A DNA stretch of 64,000 bases from Streptomyces sp. NBC_01314 (GTDB lineage: Bacteria > Actinomycetota > Actinomycetes > Streptomycetales > Streptomycetaceae), in NCBI RefSeq assembly GCF_041435215.1, contig NZ_CP108394.1, positions 62,001-126,000 of the forward strand. Direction: 5' to 3'. The translations under genes were made by a program, and so were the position numbers. Below are positions 26,644-34,399 of this stretch, piece after piece. Within the stretch, counting starts at the first letter, position 1. Every line of letters begins with the position of its first letter. The notes under the pieces are model-generated. The model ran no database searches. It was not told the DNA's origin and saw only the letters and a program-made list of their open reading frames with translations.

Positions 26644-27858
26644 ATGTCGAAATTATCGGTTGCCGAAGCGCCTTCGGCGACGTCACGGACAGCACCGTTC
26701 GCCGCGACCGTGACGACCGTGTCCCTCATGGGCGTGCTCGTGGTCGGCCAGATGTACGTCACCATTCCGCTCATGCCCGAACTCGCCGCCGCCTGGGGCG
26801 TGCGGACGGAGTCGGCGGCGCTGTCGACGACGGCGTTCGCCTTCGCCCACGCGGCGGGCTCGCTCGTCAGCGGCCCGCTGGCCACCCGCTGGGGACGGCG
26901 CACCGTCATGGTCATGAGCGTCCTGGCCATGACCGTCGTCACCGCCCTGCTGCCGCTGGTGACGTCCCTGGGCACCGGAGTCGCCCTGCGCGCCCTGCAG
27001 GGGCTGTTCGCGGGCTCGTTCATCCCCATGTCGTACGCGTATCTGCATGCCCGCATGGCCCCGCACCGGGTCTCCCTGGCCCTGACCGTGGTCTCCGCCT
27101 GTATGGGCGCCACCGTGGTGATCGGCCAGGCCGAGGCCCAGCTCGTGGCGTCGCTGCTCGGCTGGAAATGGGTGTTCTGGGGGACCGTGCCCCTGCTGCT
27201 GGCCGGTGCCGCCGTGTCCTGGCGTGTGCTGCTGCCCGGGGAGCGCGGGGACGCGGGCACCACGGACACAGGCACAGGCACAGGCACGAGTACGGGGTCG
27301 GGGTCGGGTCTGCGGAGCGTCCTCGGCGGCCGGATGATCACGCTGTACCTGGTCATCATGGTCGGCGCGGCGAGCCTGACCGCCGCCTACACCGGTGTCC
27401 AGCTGCACGGTCCCGCGGGCATGGCCGACGACGGCCCGGCCCTGCTGGCGCTGCGCGCCAGCGCCCTGCCGGCGCTGCTGATCGCCGTGCTGCTCGCCCC
27501 CGCCCTGAGCCGGCTCTCCGCACCGCGCCGTGCGGGCGGGGCCCTGGTGGTCACCACCGCCGCGATGCTGGCCGCGGCGGGCGGCGCCGACAGCGCCCTC
27601 GCCCTGGGGGCCGCCCTGTTCGCGTTCATGGCGGGGTTCTCCACGCTCGGTCCGGCACTCATCCAGAGCGTCGGCGCCCGGGCCGGGGCCGCTCAGACCA
27701 CCGCGATCGCGGTGTACGGCTTCACCCTCAACGTCGGGGCCGGCGCCGGCGCCCAGCTCGCCGTCGGCTTCTCGGACTTCTCCTCGCTGGCACTGTTCCT
27801 GGCCGCGGCTCTGGCGGTCGCCACCGCCGGTGTCCTGCGCGCCGCCCGCACGACCTGA
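26644..27858 (+). CDS. MFS transporter (12 membrane segments)
   Basis: 404 residues. The first helices VSLMGVLVVGQMYVTIPL and the loop GPLATRWGRRTVMVMS (motif A) place it in the drug-exporter part of the MFS. A Thr/Gly-rich insert with a GTGTGTSTGSGSG run marks the central loop at about residues 200-220. It is a second exporter a few hundred bases after the DHA2 gene, with its own upstream gap of 182 nt. It may export the product or an intermediate such as nitrite; no substrate motif is readable. Confidence 0.88.
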   Translation: MSKLSVAEAPSATSRTAPFAATVTTVSLMGVLVVGQMYVTIPLMPELAAAWGVRTESAALSTTAFAFAHAAGSLVSGPLATRWGRRTVMVMSVLAMTVVTALLPLVTSLGTGVALRALQGLFAGSFIPMSYAYLHARMAPHRVSLALTVVSACMGATVVIGQAEAQLVASLLGWKWVFWGTVPLLLAGAAVSWRVLLPGERGDAGTTDTGTGTGTSTGSGSGLRSVLGGRMITLYLVIMVGAASLTAAYTGVQLHGPAGMADDGPALLALRASALPALLIAVLLAPALSRLSAPRRAGGALVVTTAAMLAAAGGADSALALGAALFAFMAGFSTLGPALIQSVGARAGAAQTTAIAVYGFTLNVGAGAGAQLAVGFSDFSSLALFLAAALAVATAGVLRAARTT

Positions 27859-27962
27859 CGCACTCGCGGACGCTTCGTTGCCGCCGTGCCGGGCGGCGGA
27901 CCACGATGCCGAACGTCCCCGCACGCCACCCGAGTCACCGGTACGCCCAGGGAGCCACCCAC

Positions 27963-28577
27963 ATGACCAACGTCGCCGTCATCTACTACTCGTCCACCGG
28001 TTCCACCTACCGGCTCGCCCGGGCCGCGGCCGACGCCGCCGCCGAACAGGGCGCCGAGGTACGGCTGCGCCGGGTGCCGGAGACCGCCGCCACGGGACGG
28101 CCCGGCTCCGACGAGCACGCGGCCGACGCCCTGGAGATACCCGAGGCGTCCGTGGACGATCTGAAGTGGGCCGACGCCGTGCTGCTCGGCACACCCGTCC
28201 ACTTCGGCCTCGCCGCGCCGCAGCTGATGCAGTTCATCAACACCACCTCGTCGCTGTCGATCCACGGCGGCCTGCTGCACAAGGCCGTCTCCGCCTTCGC
28301 CTCCGGCTCCGCCGAGCACGGCGGCCAGGTGACCGCGATCCTCGCGCTGCACAACGCCGTCTGCCACTGGGGATCGGTCATCGTCGCCACCGGCTCCGCC
28401 GATCCGGTGCTGTACGAGAAGAACAACGGCAACCCGTACGGCGCGAGCACCGTCGCCGGCAACCGCATCGGTTTCATCCACGACGAGAACGTCGGCGCCA
28501 TCGCCTACCAGACCCGCCGCACCATCCATGTCGCGGCGGCCCTGAAGGCCGCCGCACCTGTCCGGGCCGCCGCCTGA
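27963..28577 (+). CDS. WrbA-like flavodoxin-family NAD(P)H oxidoreductase
   Basis: 204 residues. The FMN phosphate loop is visible as VIYYSSTGSTYRLAR at the N-terminus, followed by LLGTPVHFGLAAPQLMQF and a C-terminal NPYGASTVAGNRI segment, the WrbA layout. WrbA proteins reduce quinones by two electrons. A paralogue follows at 29212 with a SnoaL-like gene between. A quinone, azo or diazo reductase role in the pathway is possible; quinone detoxification is equally so. Confidence 0.9.
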   Translation: MTNVAVIYYSSTGSTYRLARAAADAAAEQGAEVRLRRVPETAATGRPGSDEHAADALEIPEASVDDLKWADAVLLGTPVHFGLAAPQLMQFINTTSSLSIHGGLLHKAVSAFASGSAEHGGQVTAILALHNAVCHWGSVIVATGSADPVLYEKNNGNPYGASTVAGNRIGFIHDENVGAIAYQTRRTIHVAAALKAAAPVRAAA

Positions 28578-28610
28578 CGACCACCTGATGAGAACGCTTG
28601 AGGAGAGAAC

Positions 28611-28994
28611 ATGGCAGTCAGCGACCCGGCCACGCTGCCCCAGACCTTTGTCGAGGCCTTCAACGCCAAGGACCTCGCCGCCATCGACCGGCTCTTCGAA
28701 CCCGGGGCGGTCCGTGTGCTGCGGCCGGGCGTGGTGGTCAGCGGTGACGGCCGCCGGCAGGCGACCAGCAGCTTTCTGGCCCTGGGCGTCCCGATCGAGA
28801 TCAGCCTGCGGCACACCTACGTCTACGACGACACGGCCCTGCTGATCGGCGACTTCGTCATCGACGGCGCCGGCCCGGACGGCGAGCGGGTGCACATCGA
28901 GGGCACCGCCACCGACGTCGCCCGCCGCGGCCCGGACGGACTGTGGCGCTACATCATCGACAACCCGCCCGGCGTGGAGACGGGCGGCAGCTGA
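28611..28994 (+). CDS. SnoaL/NTF2-like small protein
   Basis: 127 residues, ATG after an ideal GAGGAGAG. The pattern FVEAFNAKDLAAIDRLFEPGA at the start, then a beta-sheet-rich half with TYVYDDTALLIGDFVI, is the NTF2 fold (DUF4440 or ketosteroid-isomerase-like) found in polyketide cyclases, hydratases and many orphan proteins. No catalytic Asp-His pair is obvious. It lies between two WrbA-like genes and shares their spacing, so it probably acts in the same tailoring step. Function not predictable. Confidence 0.75.
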   Translation: MAVSDPATLPQTFVEAFNAKDLAAIDRLFEPGAVRVLRPGVVVSGDGRRQATSSFLALGVPIEISLRHTYVYDDTALLIGDFVIDGAGPDGERVHIEGTATDVARRGPDGLWRYIIDNPPGVETGGS

Positions 28995-29010
28995 ACCCCC
29001 GCCCCCCGCC

Positions 29011-29059
29011 TGCGGACTGCGGACTGCGGACTGCGGACTGCGGACTGCGGACTGCGGAC
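29011..29059. repeat. seven tandem copies of TGCGGAC
   Basis: Perfect 7-bp unit repeated seven times (49 bp) plus a partial copy, 17 bp after the SnoaL-like stop and about 150 bp before the next gene. The length would change easily by slippage. It lies outside reading frames, so any effect would be on spacing or mRNA structure. Confidence 0.95.
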
Positions 29060-29211
29060 TGCGGGAAGAGAACCGCGCCGGGAGGGGGACGGTACCTGAC
29101 GGACTATGGGAAAGAAATCGCTGCCCGGCCGGGCCCCGCGACACGATGGGGCATGCACCGGCAGCCGGAAGGACGGCGCGGGCACGAATCCGATGAGGGA
29201 GCAGTACGTCC

Positions 29212-29850
29212 ATGACCAATGTCGCCATCGTTTATTACTCGGCCACCGGAAACATCCACAAGCTGGCTGTCGCCGCTGCCGAGGCGGCGGAGAAGGCGGG
29301 TGCCGACGTGCGGCTGCGCCGGGTCGCGGAGATCACCGGTGAACCGCTCGCACCCAACTACAAGGAATGGAGCCAGGCGAACACCGAGCACGTCGCCGCC
29401 AGCCGGGACGTCGCGGTGGCCGAGATCGGTGACCTGGACTGGGCCGACGCCGTCGTCTGGGGCACTCCGGGCCGCTACGGCCTGCTCGCCGGCCCGCTCA
29501 AGCACTTCATCGACCAGACCTTCGAACTGCACGCCCGGCGCGGGCTGATGAACAAGGCGATGTCCGCCTTCACCTCGACGGGCACCCAGCACGGCGGCCA
29601 GGAGTCCACCCTGCTGTCCCTGAGCAACGTCTTCTACCACTGGGGGGCCGTGATCGTGCCGCCCGGCGTGACCGACGACATCCTGCTCGCACCGAGCAAC
29701 GGCAACCCCTACGGGGTCAGCGCCACTTCGGGCCTGCAGGCCATTCCCGGCCACCTCGCGCAGAACGTCACCGACGACAACCTCGCCGCCGTCGGCTACC
29801 AGACCGTACGCACCATGAAGGTGGCCGAGGCACTCAGGCAGTCGCTGTAG
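29212..29850 (+). CDS. WrbA-like flavodoxin-family NAD(P)H oxidoreductase, second copy
   Basis: 212 residues, ATG at 29212. FMN loop VYYSATGNIHKLAV, WGTPGRYGLLAGPLKHFID and NPYGVSATSGLQ match the protein at 27963 throughout, so the two are paralogues at about half identity by eye. It may form heteromers with, or act on a different quinone from, the first. The gene ends the transcript at a very strong terminator 40 nt downstream. Confidence 0.9.
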   Translation: MTNVAIVYYSATGNIHKLAVAAAEAAEKAGADVRLRRVAEITGEPLAPNYKEWSQANTEHVAASRDVAVAEIGDLDWADAVVWGTPGRYGLLAGPLKHFIDQTFELHARRGLMNKAMSAFTSTGTQHGGQESTLLSLSNVFYHWGAVIVPPGVTDDILLAPSNGNPYGVSATSGLQAIPGHLAQNVTDDNLAAVGYQTVRTMKVAEALRQSL

Positions 29851-29889
29851 GAGGACTGCCGCGGCAAGAAGACTGCCGAAGAGACGCCG

Positions 29890-29926
29890 AAGAGGCCGGA
29901 CCGTGCACCGCACGGTCCGGCCTCTT
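29890..29926 (+). terminator. 17-bp perfect hairpin terminator
   Basis: 29890-29906 pairs exactly with 29910-29926 across an ACC loop and is followed by CCCC-ATTCCCC. It is the strongest stem in the window and marks the end of the run of + strand genes that reaches the second WrbA gene. Confidence 0.85.
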
Positions 29927-30097
29927 CCCCATTCCCCATTCCCCACCCCCCCTCTTTCCTTCTTCCCGTTATTGCTTCCGGGCGGATTCACGAGATGACG
30001 CATTCACGGGATTTCTCTGTTCCGCGGCAATGCCGTGTGCGAGGTTTTCGGGGGGAGTTCTTATTCCGTGTTTCGGTTCACCAGAGGAAGAGTCCTT

Positions 30098-31768
30098 ATG
30101 TTCAAGGTTCCGAAGAGCAAGAAGTTCCTCTACCTCGGGGTCGTCTCCGAGCGCGCCGCCGAGAAGTTCGGCACCACCCCGATCTCACTCGACCACGACC
30201 TCGCGGCCTTCCCCTCGGCGGGGCAGAAACTGACCGTCGCGGAGTTCGCCGGGCATGTGGCCGAGACGGCCAACCGGCTGTGGGCCGCCGGTGTGCGGCC
30301 CAGCGAGCACGTGGCCGTGTACAAGACGTCGAACTTCGACATCACCGTGCTGGCGTGCGGCGCGGCCCGGATCGGCGCGGTGCCGGTCATGCTCTCCCCG
30401 CACCTGGACGGGGAGAGCATCGGCAAGCTCCTCCAGCGCCTGGAGCGGCCCACGGTGCTGACCGACGAGGCGAAGCTGACCGGTGAGCTGGCCGGCCTGC
30501 CGCTGGCCGACCTGACCGCGCGGGTCATCACCACCACGGGCTCCCACCCCGGCGCCGTCTCCTTCGCCTCCCTGGCGGGCGCTGCCGAGCGCCGTCCGGT
30601 GCTGCTCGGCCCCGACCAGCCGGCGCTGATGACCCACACGTCGGGGACGACCGGCATTCCCAAGCTGGTGGTGCACTCGGCGCGTTCACTGGGCGCCCGC
30701 GGCAACTGGCAGGACAAGGTCGTCTCCTTCATCCGCAAGCGGGAGACGGTGGCCATGCACGTGTCGTACGTGCATTCGCGGATGTATCTGGGGCTGGCCG
30801 TGCTGCAGATGCGCGGGATGCCGATGGTGTTCATGAACGACGCCAGCCCGGCGCACGTGGCCGACATCCTGGTCAGGCACCGTCCGGGTGTCCTGGAGAC
30901 CCACCCCAACTCGTTCCTGGAGTGGGAGGAGATGCTGGACGACCCGCGCCGGCCCGTCTCCAACGTCAAGTACTTCAACAGCACCTTCGACGCGATCCAC
31001 CCGAGCACGATGCACAAGTTCCTGCACGCCTCGGACCGGCGCAGCCCGGTGTTCCTCCAGGTGTACGGGCAGAGCGAGTGCGGTCCGCTGGCCGCCCGCA
31101 CCTACCGGCGCCGCAACGCGCTGAAGGCGGACGGCCGCTGCCAGGGCTACCCCACGCCCGGCATGACCAAGTACCGGCTGGTGTCCCGGGGCGGCACTCC
31201 CTCCAAGGAGACCCCCGGCTACATCGACGTGGCCACCGCGGGGCGGGCGCTGACGTACTACGGCGAGCAGGAGCGCTTCGAGCAGCAGGTCATCGGCGAG
31301 TGGTGGCGCGGCGGCGATGTCGGTTACCGCACCAGGTGGGGCTGTCTGCACCTGCTCGACCGCGAGGTCGACGTCATCGAGGGGATCGACTCCACCCTGG
31401 AGGTCGAGGACGCGGTGCTGCACCGGCTGGAGGAGCTGACCGAACTCGTCGTCGTGCCGGGCCCCGACAAGCGTCCCGTGCCGGTGGTGTGCACCCGCGG
31501 CGATGTACCGCTGGACCTGGAGCGCTGGCAGGCGGCCGTCGCCGACCAGCCCGCCCTGGGCGCGCCCGTCCAGCGCCGTCTCGCCGACCTGCCGCGCACC
31601 GCCACCGCGAAGATCCGGCGGCTGGAGCTGGCCCGGCAGCTCGCCGAGAGCCTCACGGCGGCCAAGGACGCCGGCGCGGACCGGGAAGGCTCCGCGAGGA
31701 CCGAGCAGGCGGCCACGGCGGGCGGGCAGGGCAGGGCGGCGGTCCGCTCCGAGACCGCCGCCTGCTGA
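30098..31768 (+). CDS. AMP-forming ligase, CreM-like paralogue 1 (possible arylamine diazotase or aryl-acid ligase)
   Basis: 556 residues, ATG at 30098 with AGAGGAAG 8 nt upstream. ANL motifs: THTSGTTGIPKLVVH, VYGQSECGPLAARTY, WWRGGDVGYRT and TATAKIRRLELAR with the A10 lysine. It is clearly paralogous to the ligase at 43439 (shared HVSYVHSRM, NSTFDAIHPSTM and LHLLDREVD). As I recall, enzymes of this family (CreM, CmaA6) use ATP and nitrite to convert an arylamine to a diazonium. With a CreE/CreD pair in the same region, diazotisation is the leading idea for at least one of the two; carboxylate adenylation is the alternative. The 50-residue C-terminal tail is Ala/Gly-rich. Confidence 0.82.
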   Translation: MFKVPKSKKFLYLGVVSERAAEKFGTTPISLDHDLAAFPSAGQKLTVAEFAGHVAETANRLWAAGVRPSEHVAVYKTSNFDITVLACGAARIGAVPVMLSPHLDGESIGKLLQRLERPTVLTDEAKLTGELAGLPLADLTARVITTTGSHPGAVSFASLAGAAERRPVLLGPDQPALMTHTSGTTGIPKLVVHSARSLGARGNWQDKVVSFIRKRETVAMHVSYVHSRMYLGLAVLQMRGMPMVFMNDASPAHVADILVRHRPGVLETHPNSFLEWEEMLDDPRRPVSNVKYFNSTFDAIHPSTMHKFLHASDRRSPVFLQVYGQSECGPLAARTYRRRNALKADGRCQGYPTPGMTKYRLVSRGGTPSKETPGYIDVATAGRALTYYGEQERFEQQVIGEWWRGGDVGYRTRWGCLHLLDREVDVIEGIDSTLEVEDAVLHRLEELTELVVVPGPDKRPVPVVCTRGDVPLDLERWQAAVADQPALGAPVQRRLADLPRTATAKIRRLELARQLAESLTAAKDAGADREGSARTEQAATAGGQGRAAVRSETAAC

Positions 31769-31810
31769 CCAAACCGGCCGACGAGCCGGCCAAGGGAAGG
31801 GAGAACACCG

Positions 31811-31975
31811 GTGATTGCGCATCAGGTGTACCGGGAGGCGACGCGGGAGAGCCGGGGCTGCCCGGCGTCGGGGAACCCGGGCTTCTTGGAGGTGTGGGCG
31901 AGATGCGCCCCGATCCGCCTGGCCGGGTACGAGGACGACCTGGCCGAACCGCACATACTGCAGGGCATCGACTGA
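31811..31975 (+). CDS. 54-residue hypothetical protein
   Basis: GTG at 31811 preceded by AAGGGAGAAC, 42 nt after the ligase stop. The translation begins IAHQVYREATRESRGC and ends LAEPHILQGID; it is less biased than surrounding non-coding frames and has Trp and two Cys. No family recognised. It may be a small partner of the ligase. Confidence rests on the ribosome site and position only. Confidence 0.45.
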   Translation: MIAHQVYREATRESRGCPASGNPGFLEVWARCAPIRLAGYEDDLAEPHILQGID

Positions 31976-31986
31976 CCCCGACCGAC

Positions 31987-32042
31987 CGTGAGCTGCCGGG
32001 CCCGCCCCCTATTTTTCTTCCGGGCGGAGCCGGCAGCTCACG
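31987..32042 (+). terminator. 13-bp perfect inverted repeat with nested stem
   Basis: 31987-31999 pairs exactly with 32030-32042. Inside, CCCGCCCC and CGGGCGG form a second stem around ATTTTTCTTC. It lies between the 54-residue ORF and the flavin reductase gene and probably terminates the ligase transcript. Confidence 0.65.
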
Positions 32043-32074
32043 CGTGTCTCATCGGTTTCTTCGATACCACTTGG

Positions 32075-32092
32075 AAACCCGCATGCGGGTTT
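32075..32092. promoter_or_regulatory. 18-bp perfect palindrome upstream of the FMN reductase gene
   Basis: AAACCCGCATGCGGGTTT is fully self-complementary and centred about 52 bp before the start codon. The core GCATGCGGGT followed by x-TGTT recurs before the AraC-type gene (6976-6990), and both sites have GATACC a short way upstream. A shared operator is the simplest reading. Confidence 0.6.
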
Positions 32093-32135
32093 GTTCTTCT
32101 GTGGGGAGAGGACTGACCGTAGTGAAAGGGCTGAC

Positions 32136-32720
32136 ATGCCTAGTGACCGCATCCGCGTGGCCGTGATCCTGTCGAGCGTGCGCAAGGGCCGTTTCGGCCC
32201 CACGATCGCGAACTGGTTCGTCGGCACCGCCGGCCAGCGTGACGACATCGAGGTGGACCTGGTCGACCTGGCGGACTTCCCGCTGCCCACCGCTCTGAGC
32301 GACGAGCCGGCACCGGAGGTCGCCGAACTGCTCGCCGCGTTCTCGGCCCGGCTGTCGGCGGCGGACGGCTTCGTCGTGGTGACGCCGGAGTACAACCACA
32401 GTTTCCCCGCCGCCCTGAAGGCCGCCCTGGACTGGACCCAGCACGAGTGGCACGCCAAGCCGGTCGGTTTCGTCGGCTACGGCGGCCTGGCCGGCGGTCT
32501 GCGGGCCGTCCAGCAGCTGCGCCACATCGTCAACGAGCTGCACGCGGTCCCCGTCCGCGACGCCGTCAGCTTCCACGGGCCGTGGGGGCAGTTCGACACC
32601 GACGGCAACCTCATCGATCCGGCCGGCGCGGAAGCGGCCGCCAAGGTCCTGTGGGACAAGCTGAGCTGGTGGGCGGTGGCCACCAAGGAGGCCAGGGCGC
32701 GCCTGCCCTACGACAGCTGA
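32136..32720 (+). CDS. NADPH-dependent FMN reductase
   Basis: 194 residues from the ATG at 32136 (GAAAGGG upstream). Fold and motifs of the SsuE/azoreductase group: VILSSVRKGRFGPTIANW at the FMN phosphate site, VTPEYNHSFPAALKAALDW and GYGGLAGGLRAVQQLR. It would deliver reduced FMN to oxygenases or reduce quinone or azo compounds. It is the last + strand gene of region 1, preceded by a perfect palindrome, and ends against strong convergent terminators. Confidence 0.92.
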   Translation: MPSDRIRVAVILSSVRKGRFGPTIANWFVGTAGQRDDIEVDLVDLADFPLPTALSDEPAPEVAELLAAFSARLSAADGFVVVTPEYNHSFPAALKAALDWTQHEWHAKPVGFVGYGGLAGGLRAVQQLRHIVNELHAVPVRDAVSFHGPWGQFDTDGNLIDPAGAEAAAKVLWDKLSWWAVATKEARARLPYDS

Positions 32721-32824
32721 CCTTCCCCACGCACCCGGCCGCGGGCCGAACCCCTCATCCCCGGGTGACGCCCCCGCCCCGGCCCCACCCTTTGGCCGGG
32801 GCCCCGCCCGAAAGCCCCCGGGCC

Positions 32825-32909
32825 GCGAGCGGCGCCCACCCCCTGCGCCGCTCGCCGAAGACCCTGGCGGGCCGTCCGGCACCACTGCGCCCGGACGGCC
32901 GCCAGGGTC
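32825..32909. terminator. two strong hairpins between converging operons
   Basis: 32825-32835 pairs exactly with 32845-32855 (11 bp). 32860-32879 pairs with 32891-32909 with a single bulged G (19 bp). They sit between the FMN reductase and the reverse-strand nitrate block and can serve both strands. The remainder of the 458-base gap to 33179 holds only the direct repeat copy listed next. Confidence 0.8.
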
Positions 32910-32967
32910 TTGGCATGTCCGCGGGCACGGCGGGCGGGTGCGCGGGCGGGGGTTGGAACTGCTCACA

Positions 32968-33176
32968 CCGTCGCCTCTGGCCGTACCCACTTGGCCGGGT
33001 CGCGCAGGGCTGTGTCCGTCAGCGGCCTCCGGCCGCGGGGGCCTGGCCGGGCCCGGACCACGCACAGGATGCGCGTCGCCGCCCCGGGGCCGAGAACGCC
33101 GGGGGCCGGCTCGCCCGGGACCGTTCGGGGCGCGCGGCTGAACGGACCAACCCCCGCTTTAGTCCACAGGAACGGT
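32968..33176. repeat. direct repeat copy A flanking the nitrate block
   Basis: About 209 bp, matching 39733-39912 in the same orientation with scattered substitutions and an extra 30 bp or so near 33010-33040. Exactly shared blocks include CCGTCGCCTCTGG, CGGACCACGCACAGGATGCG, ACCGTTCGGGGCGCGCGGCT and GTCCACAGGAACGGT. It ends 2 bp before the stop codon of the flavoprotein gene at 33179. Confidence 0.9.
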
Positions 33177-33178
33177 TT

Positions 33179-34399
33179 TCAGCAGCGGGCGGGCGGGGCG
33201 GCCAGCAGGTCGTCGGGGCAGGCCGTCAGCGGCCGGCCGAGCAGGGCGCGCAGGACCGGATAGGCCCGGGTGTCTCCGGCGAGGACTCCGCCCAGGACCG
33301 TGCGGCCGTCGGCGTCCAGGACCACCTTGGCGTAGGTGCCGGCCCGCCGGTCCTCGCGCACGTACTCGACGGCCCCGTGCGAGCGCGCGTGGGCGTCGCC
33401 GAAACCGGCCACCTCCACGCCCAGGAGCTTCAGGCTCGCGGAGGTGTCCGCCCCGGTGAACGCCTCGCCCGGCACACCGAGGAGCCGGCGGGCGACGGTC
33501 TCGGCCATCCGCAGGCCGGGGGCGGCCAGGCCGTGGCAGCGGCCCTCGACGGCCGCGCACTCGCCGATCGCGAAGATGTGTTCGTCCGCGGTGCGGCACC
33601 ACGTGTCCACCAGGAAGCCGCCGCGTTCGCCGCGCACGAGCCCGGGGGCGTGGAGTTCGTCGCGCGGGCGTACCCCGGCGGCGAAGACGACGAGGGCTGC
33701 GTCAAGGACGGTGCCGTCGTCCAGTTCCACGCGGTCGGCGCGGCCGTCCGGGCCCGCGCCGACGGCGTGGACGGCGCTCGGGCAGTGCACGCGCACGCCG
33801 AGCCGGGTGATCGCCTCGGCCAGTACCCGGCCGCCGCCCTCGTCGATCTGCTGGGCCATCAGCCAGGGGGCGAACTCCACCACATGGGGCCGCATGCCCA
33901 GCAGCCGCAGGCCGCCCGCGGCCTCCAGTCCCAGCAGGCCGCCGCCGACCACCACGGCAGCGCGGCCGGGCACCGCGGCCGCGCGGATCGCCTCGACGTC
34001 CTGCACCGTCCGGTAGACGAAGCACCCCGGCAGCCCGTGTCCGGCGACCGGGGGCACGAACGGCCTGGAGCCGGTGGCCAGGACCAGCGCGTCGTATCCG
34101 AACTCGGTTCCGTCCGCGCACATCACCCTTCTGGCCCGGCGGTCGACGGCGCTCACCTTCGTGTTCAGCCGCAGCCGCAGGCGGCGGTCGGCCAGGACGG
34201 CGGGGCCGGCCAGCGCGAGATCGTCGGCGCGGGCGCCGCCCAGGAGGGTGGACAGCGCCACCCGGTCGTAGGCGGGCCGCTCTTCCTCGGCCAGTACGAC
34301 GATGCGCCACCGCCCGTGCCGGTCGCCGGCCAGCATTTCCTCGACCAGCCGGTGGCCCGCCATTCCGTGGCCGGCCACGACCAGCGTGCGCGTGGTCAC
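33179..34399 (-). CDS. FAD/NAD(P)H oxidoreductase, N-terminal NirB/NasB-like flavoprotein
   Basis: 406 residues, GTG at 34399 with AGGAGGAGGGA upstream; longer frames are artefacts. It has the first Rossmann motif VVAGHGMAGHRLVEEML, the second at VVVGGGLLGLEAAGGLRLLG and a FAIGECAAVEG segment, that is, the FAD and NAD halves of NirB/NasB. It has no [2Fe-2S] or siroheme domain, whereas a complete NirB has about 850 residues. With the next gene it probably forms the electron-transfer partner of the nitrate reductase. Its start overlaps the stop of the upstream gene. Confidence 0.85.
   Translation of the reverse strand: MTTRTLVVAGHGMAGHRLVEEMLAGDRHGRWRIVVLAEEERPAYDRVALSTLLGGARADDLALAGPAVLADRRLRLRLNTKVSAVDRRARRVMCADGTEFGYDALVLATGSRPFVPPVAGHGLPGCFVYRTVQDVEAIRAAAVPGRAAVVVGGGLLGLEAAGGLRLLGMRPHVVEFAPWLMAQQIDEGGGRVLAEAITRLGVRVHCPSAVHAVGAGPDGRADRVELDDGTVLDAALVVFAAGVRPRDELHAPGLVRGERGGFLVDTWCRTADEHIFAIGECAAVEGRCHGLAAPGLRMAETVARRLLGVPGEAFTGADTSASLKLLGVEVAGFGDAHARSHGAVEYVREDRRAGTYAKVVLDADGRTVLGGVLAGDTRAYPVLRALLGRPLTACPDDLLAAPPARC

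Noticed and set aside
29011..29059. CRISPR array
   Set aside because: The unit is 7 bp with no spacers. The 33-bp repeats at 55490-55775 are also contiguous and coding, without spacers or cas genes.
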